In this document: positions 62,039 through 64,000 of the stretch, piece by piece
How positions within the stretch are numbered: position 1 is the first letter of the stretch
How the letters are laid out: every line of letters begins with the position of its first letter
Assembly (NCBI RefSeq): GCF_902833225.1
Contig: NZ_CADFEI010000001.1
Span: 248,001-312,000, forward strand
Direction of reading: 5' to 3'
Source: Burkholderia sp. BCC1644
Lineage (GTDB): Bacteria > Pseudomonadota > Gammaproteobacteria > Burkholderiales > Burkholderiaceae
DNA: 64,000 nt
The notes under the pieces: generated by a model
What the model saw: the letters and a program-made list of their open reading frames with translations, nothing else
Told to the model about the DNA's origin: nothing
The model's database searches: none
Position numbers and translations under genes: made by a program

Positions 62039-63391
62039 ATGCCCCAATCGCTTCCCGCCGAAGCGACGCTCGCGCACGCGAGTGCCTCGGCGCCGACTTC
62101 CGTATCCGAATTCAGCGACGCGCAGCTGTTCCGCAAGATCGCGTGGCGGATCGTCCCGTTCCTGTTCCTTTGCTACGTCGTGTCGTTTCTCGACCGCATC
62201 AACATCGGCTTCGCGCAGTTGCAGATGAAGCACGATCTCGGTTTCAGCGATGCGATGTACGGCCTCGGCGCCGCGGTGTTCTACGTCGGCTACGTGTTCT
62301 GCGAAGTGCCGAGCAACATGCTGCTCGCGCGGTTCGGCGCGCGCCGCACGTTTACGCGGATCATGCTGCTGTGGGGCATTGCGTCGACCGGCATGATGTT
62401 CGTGTCGCAGCCGTCGCATTTCTACGTGCTGCGGTTCCTGCTCGGCGTGTTCGAGGCCGGTTTCTTTCCCGGCATCGTGCTGTACCTGACCTACTGGTTC
62501 CCCGCGAACCGGCGCGCGGCGGCGATCTCGGTGTTCTTCGCGGGCGTCGCGGTGGCCGGCGTGCTCGGCGGCCTGATGTCCGGCTGGATCATGCGCGACA
62601 TGAGCGGCGTGCTCGGGCTGCACGGCTGGCAATGGATGTTCGCGATCGAAGGCGCGCCGGCGATCCTGCTCGCGTTCGCTGCGTTCACGTTCCTCGTCGA
62701 CCGGCCGCAGGACGCCGCGTGGCTCACGTCCGACGAAAAGGCGCGCGTCGCCGCGCTGTGTGCCGACGGCCGTGGGCACGGCAGCGCGCACGACGGGCGC
62801 AGCGTGATGGCCGCGCTCGCGAATCCGCGCGTGTACCTGTTCGCGTTCATCTATTTCTCGCTGACCTGCGCGTCGCTGACGCTCAACTTCTGGATGCCGC
62901 TGATGATCCGCGACTTCGGCGTGACCGACGTCGTGGCCGTGAGCCTGTACACGGTCGTGCCGAACGCGGTCGGCGCGGTGGGGTTGATCCTGATCGCGCG
63001 CCGCTCGGACCGCACCGGCGAGCGCCGCAAGCACTTCGCGTGCTGCACGATCGGCGGCGGGCTCGCGCTCGCGGCGCTGACGCTGCACCTGCATAGCTTC
63101 GCGGCGATGCTCGCGTGCCTGTCGATCGCGGCGACGCTGATCTTTGCCGCGCTGCCGATCTTCTGGGCCGTGCCGACCCGTTACCTGTCGGGCAACGCGG
63201 CCGCCGCCGGGATCGCGCTGATCAGCAGCATCGGGATCACGAGCGGCATCGTCAGCCCGTGGGTGATCGGGATGATCCGCACGCGCACGGGCAGCATGGA
63301 TCTCGCCGTGTACCTGCTGGCCGCGCTGCTGGTGGTGAGCGGCGCCGCGCTGATGCTCGGCGTGAAGGGCGAAAGCGCGCAGCGCAGCTGA
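62039..63391 (+). CDS. MFS transporter, anion:cation symporter family
   Basis: 450 residues, 12 predicted helices. The family fingerprint lies in the first loop: CYVVSFLDRINIGFAQLQM, then the RFGARR loop and FEAGFFPGIVLYLTYWFP. These are typical of ACS-type carriers for tartrate, phthalate, hexuronate or other carboxylates. The ATG at 62039 follows GGAGAGAG; a TTG at 62027 is possible. 182 bases after the metallo-hydrolase gene, and 86 bases before a paralogous carrier gene. Confidence 0.9.
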   Translation: MPQSLPAEATLAHASASAPTSVSEFSDAQLFRKIAWRIVPFLFLCYVVSFLDRINIGFAQLQMKHDLGFSDAMYGLGAAVFYVGYVFCEVPSNMLLARFGARRTFTRIMLLWGIASTGMMFVSQPSHFYVLRFLLGVFEAGFFPGIVLYLTYWFPANRRAAAISVFFAGVAVAGVLGGLMSGWIMRDMSGVLGLHGWQWMFAIEGAPAILLAFAAFTFLVDRPQDAAWLTSDEKARVAALCADGRGHGSAHDGRSVMAALANPRVYLFAFIYFSLTCASLTLNFWMPLMIRDFGVTDVVAVSLYTVVPNAVGAVGLILIARRSDRTGERRKHFACCTIGGGLALAALTLHLHSFAAMLACLSIAATLIFAALPIFWAVPTRYLSGNAAAAGIALISSIGITSGIVSPWVIGMIRTRTGSMDLAVYLLAALLVVSGAALMLGVKGESAQRS

Positions 63392-63477
63392 GCGAACCAG
63401 GGCCGGTTGCTGCCCGCGGGCAGCGGCGACCGGCGCTTCATCCCCGTCCGCACCCGAATCCATCGAGGAGACGTTCG

Positions 63478-64000
63478 ATGTCAGCCCCTCTTCAAGCGCA
63501 CGCCGCACCGGCCGTCGCATCCGGCGCCGGTTCAACGGACGCGGCCGGCGACGACGCGCTGTACCGCCGCATCGGCATGCGGATCATCCCGTTCCTGTTC
63601 ATCTGCTACATCGTGTCGATCCTCGATCGCAGCAACATCGGCTTCGCGCAGTTGCAGATGCGGCAGGATCTCGGCCTGACCGACGCGATGTACAGCCTCG
63701 GCGCGGTGCTGTTCTTCGTCGGCTACGTGCTGTTCGAGGTGCCGAGCAACGCGCTGCTGCGCCGCTTCGGCGCGCGCCGCACGTTCGCGCGGATCATGTT
63801 CCTGTGGGGCGCGGTGTCGGTCGCGATGATTACCGTCGACAGCGCGAAGCACTTCTACGTGCTGCGCTTCCTGCTCGGGCTGTTCGAGGCCGGGTTCTTC
63901 CCGGGCGTGGTGTTCTACCTGACCTACTGGTACCCGGCGCGGCGGCGTGCTTCGGTGCTGTCGATCTTCTACGCGGGCGTCGCGGTGGCCGGGATGGTCG
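63478..64000 (+). CDS. second MFS anion:cation symporter, N-terminal part
   Basis: Only the first 174 residues are in the window; the gene runs past the right edge. CYIVSILDRSNIGFAQLQM, RRFGARRTFARIMFLWG and FEAGFFPGVVFYLTYWYP match the preceding carrier at most positions, so the two genes are tandem paralogues. A strong ribosome site (CGAGGAGACGTTCG) precedes the ATG. Likely the same type of carboxylate substrate. Confidence 0.9.
   Translation, partial: MSAPLQAHAAPAVASGAGSTDAAGDDALYRRIGMRIIPFLFICYIVSILDRSNIGFAQLQMRQDLGLTDAMYSLGAVLFFVGYVLFEVPSNALLRRFGARRTFARIMFLWGAVSVAMITVDSAKHFYVLRFLLGLFEAGFFPGVVFYLTYWYPARRRASVLSIFYAGVAVAGMV

Overview
The window is a high-GC (roughly two thirds G+C), densely coded bacterial segment. 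The style of its proteins, including a Burkholderia-type general porin, many LysR/MocR/AraC/IclR regulators, NodT-type outer-membrane lipoproteins, a levansucrase and several sulfonate-type ABC genes, points to a Burkholderia of the B. cepacia complex type, probably an accessory-rich replicon. This assignment comes from protein style, not from a marker gene. I see no tRNA, rRNA, CRISPR array, insertion sequence or prophage.

Layout. 1-3038: the end of a Bcr/CflA-type drug exporter, then a TctD/TctE-like two-component pair. 3097-3963: a MOSC-domain protein. 4053-16193: an organosulfur block. It contains a leftward operon of a flavin monooxygenase, class II aldolase, ABC importer with two binding proteins and a membrane cytochrome c. 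A divergent acyl-CoA-dehydrogenase-like flavoprotein, a LysR regulator, a cysteine-dioxygenase-like protein and a four-domain rhodanese follow. 16253-20600: glycerophosphodiesterase, squalene/phytoene synthase and a porin with a clear terminator. 20749-25999: a TetR-controlled HlyD/ABC/outer-membrane export operon in which most genes overlap by 4 bases. 26276-30676: AhpD-like and cupin genes, a MocR regulator, and a LysR gene followed by a short-chain dehydrogenase. 30763-35337: a fructan locus (exo-levanase, levansucrase, LacI regulator) with two perfect LacI-type operators. 35455-37689: an electrophile-response pair (DJ-1/PfpI and Old Yellow Enzyme) behind two TetR/NemR-like operators. 37828-41919: AI-2E-type permease, OsmE-like lipoprotein, SDR, AraC regulator and LysE exporter. 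42019-50132: a five-gene RND efflux operon ending in its own two-component system. 50319-52895: Crp/Fnr regulator divergent from an acyl-CoA synthetase. 52933-58302: chemoreceptor, YqaA-like membrane protein, Kch-like potassium channel, and a LysE exporter divergent from an Lrp regulator. 59061-64000: a double-length IclR regulator divergent from a metallo-beta-lactamase-fold protein and two tandem MFS carriers, the last cut by the window edge.

The genes fall into small regulator-plus-target modules, often with visible palindromic operators. The observations I rate highest are the tandem IclR fusion with a 15-bp palindrome in its divergent promoter region, the metallo-hydrolase with a degenerate metal motif, the redox-loaded sulfonate operon, the paired operators of the fructan and electrophile loci, and an RND pump lacking the usual TM10 lysine. 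I found no convincing defence, phage or secretion system.
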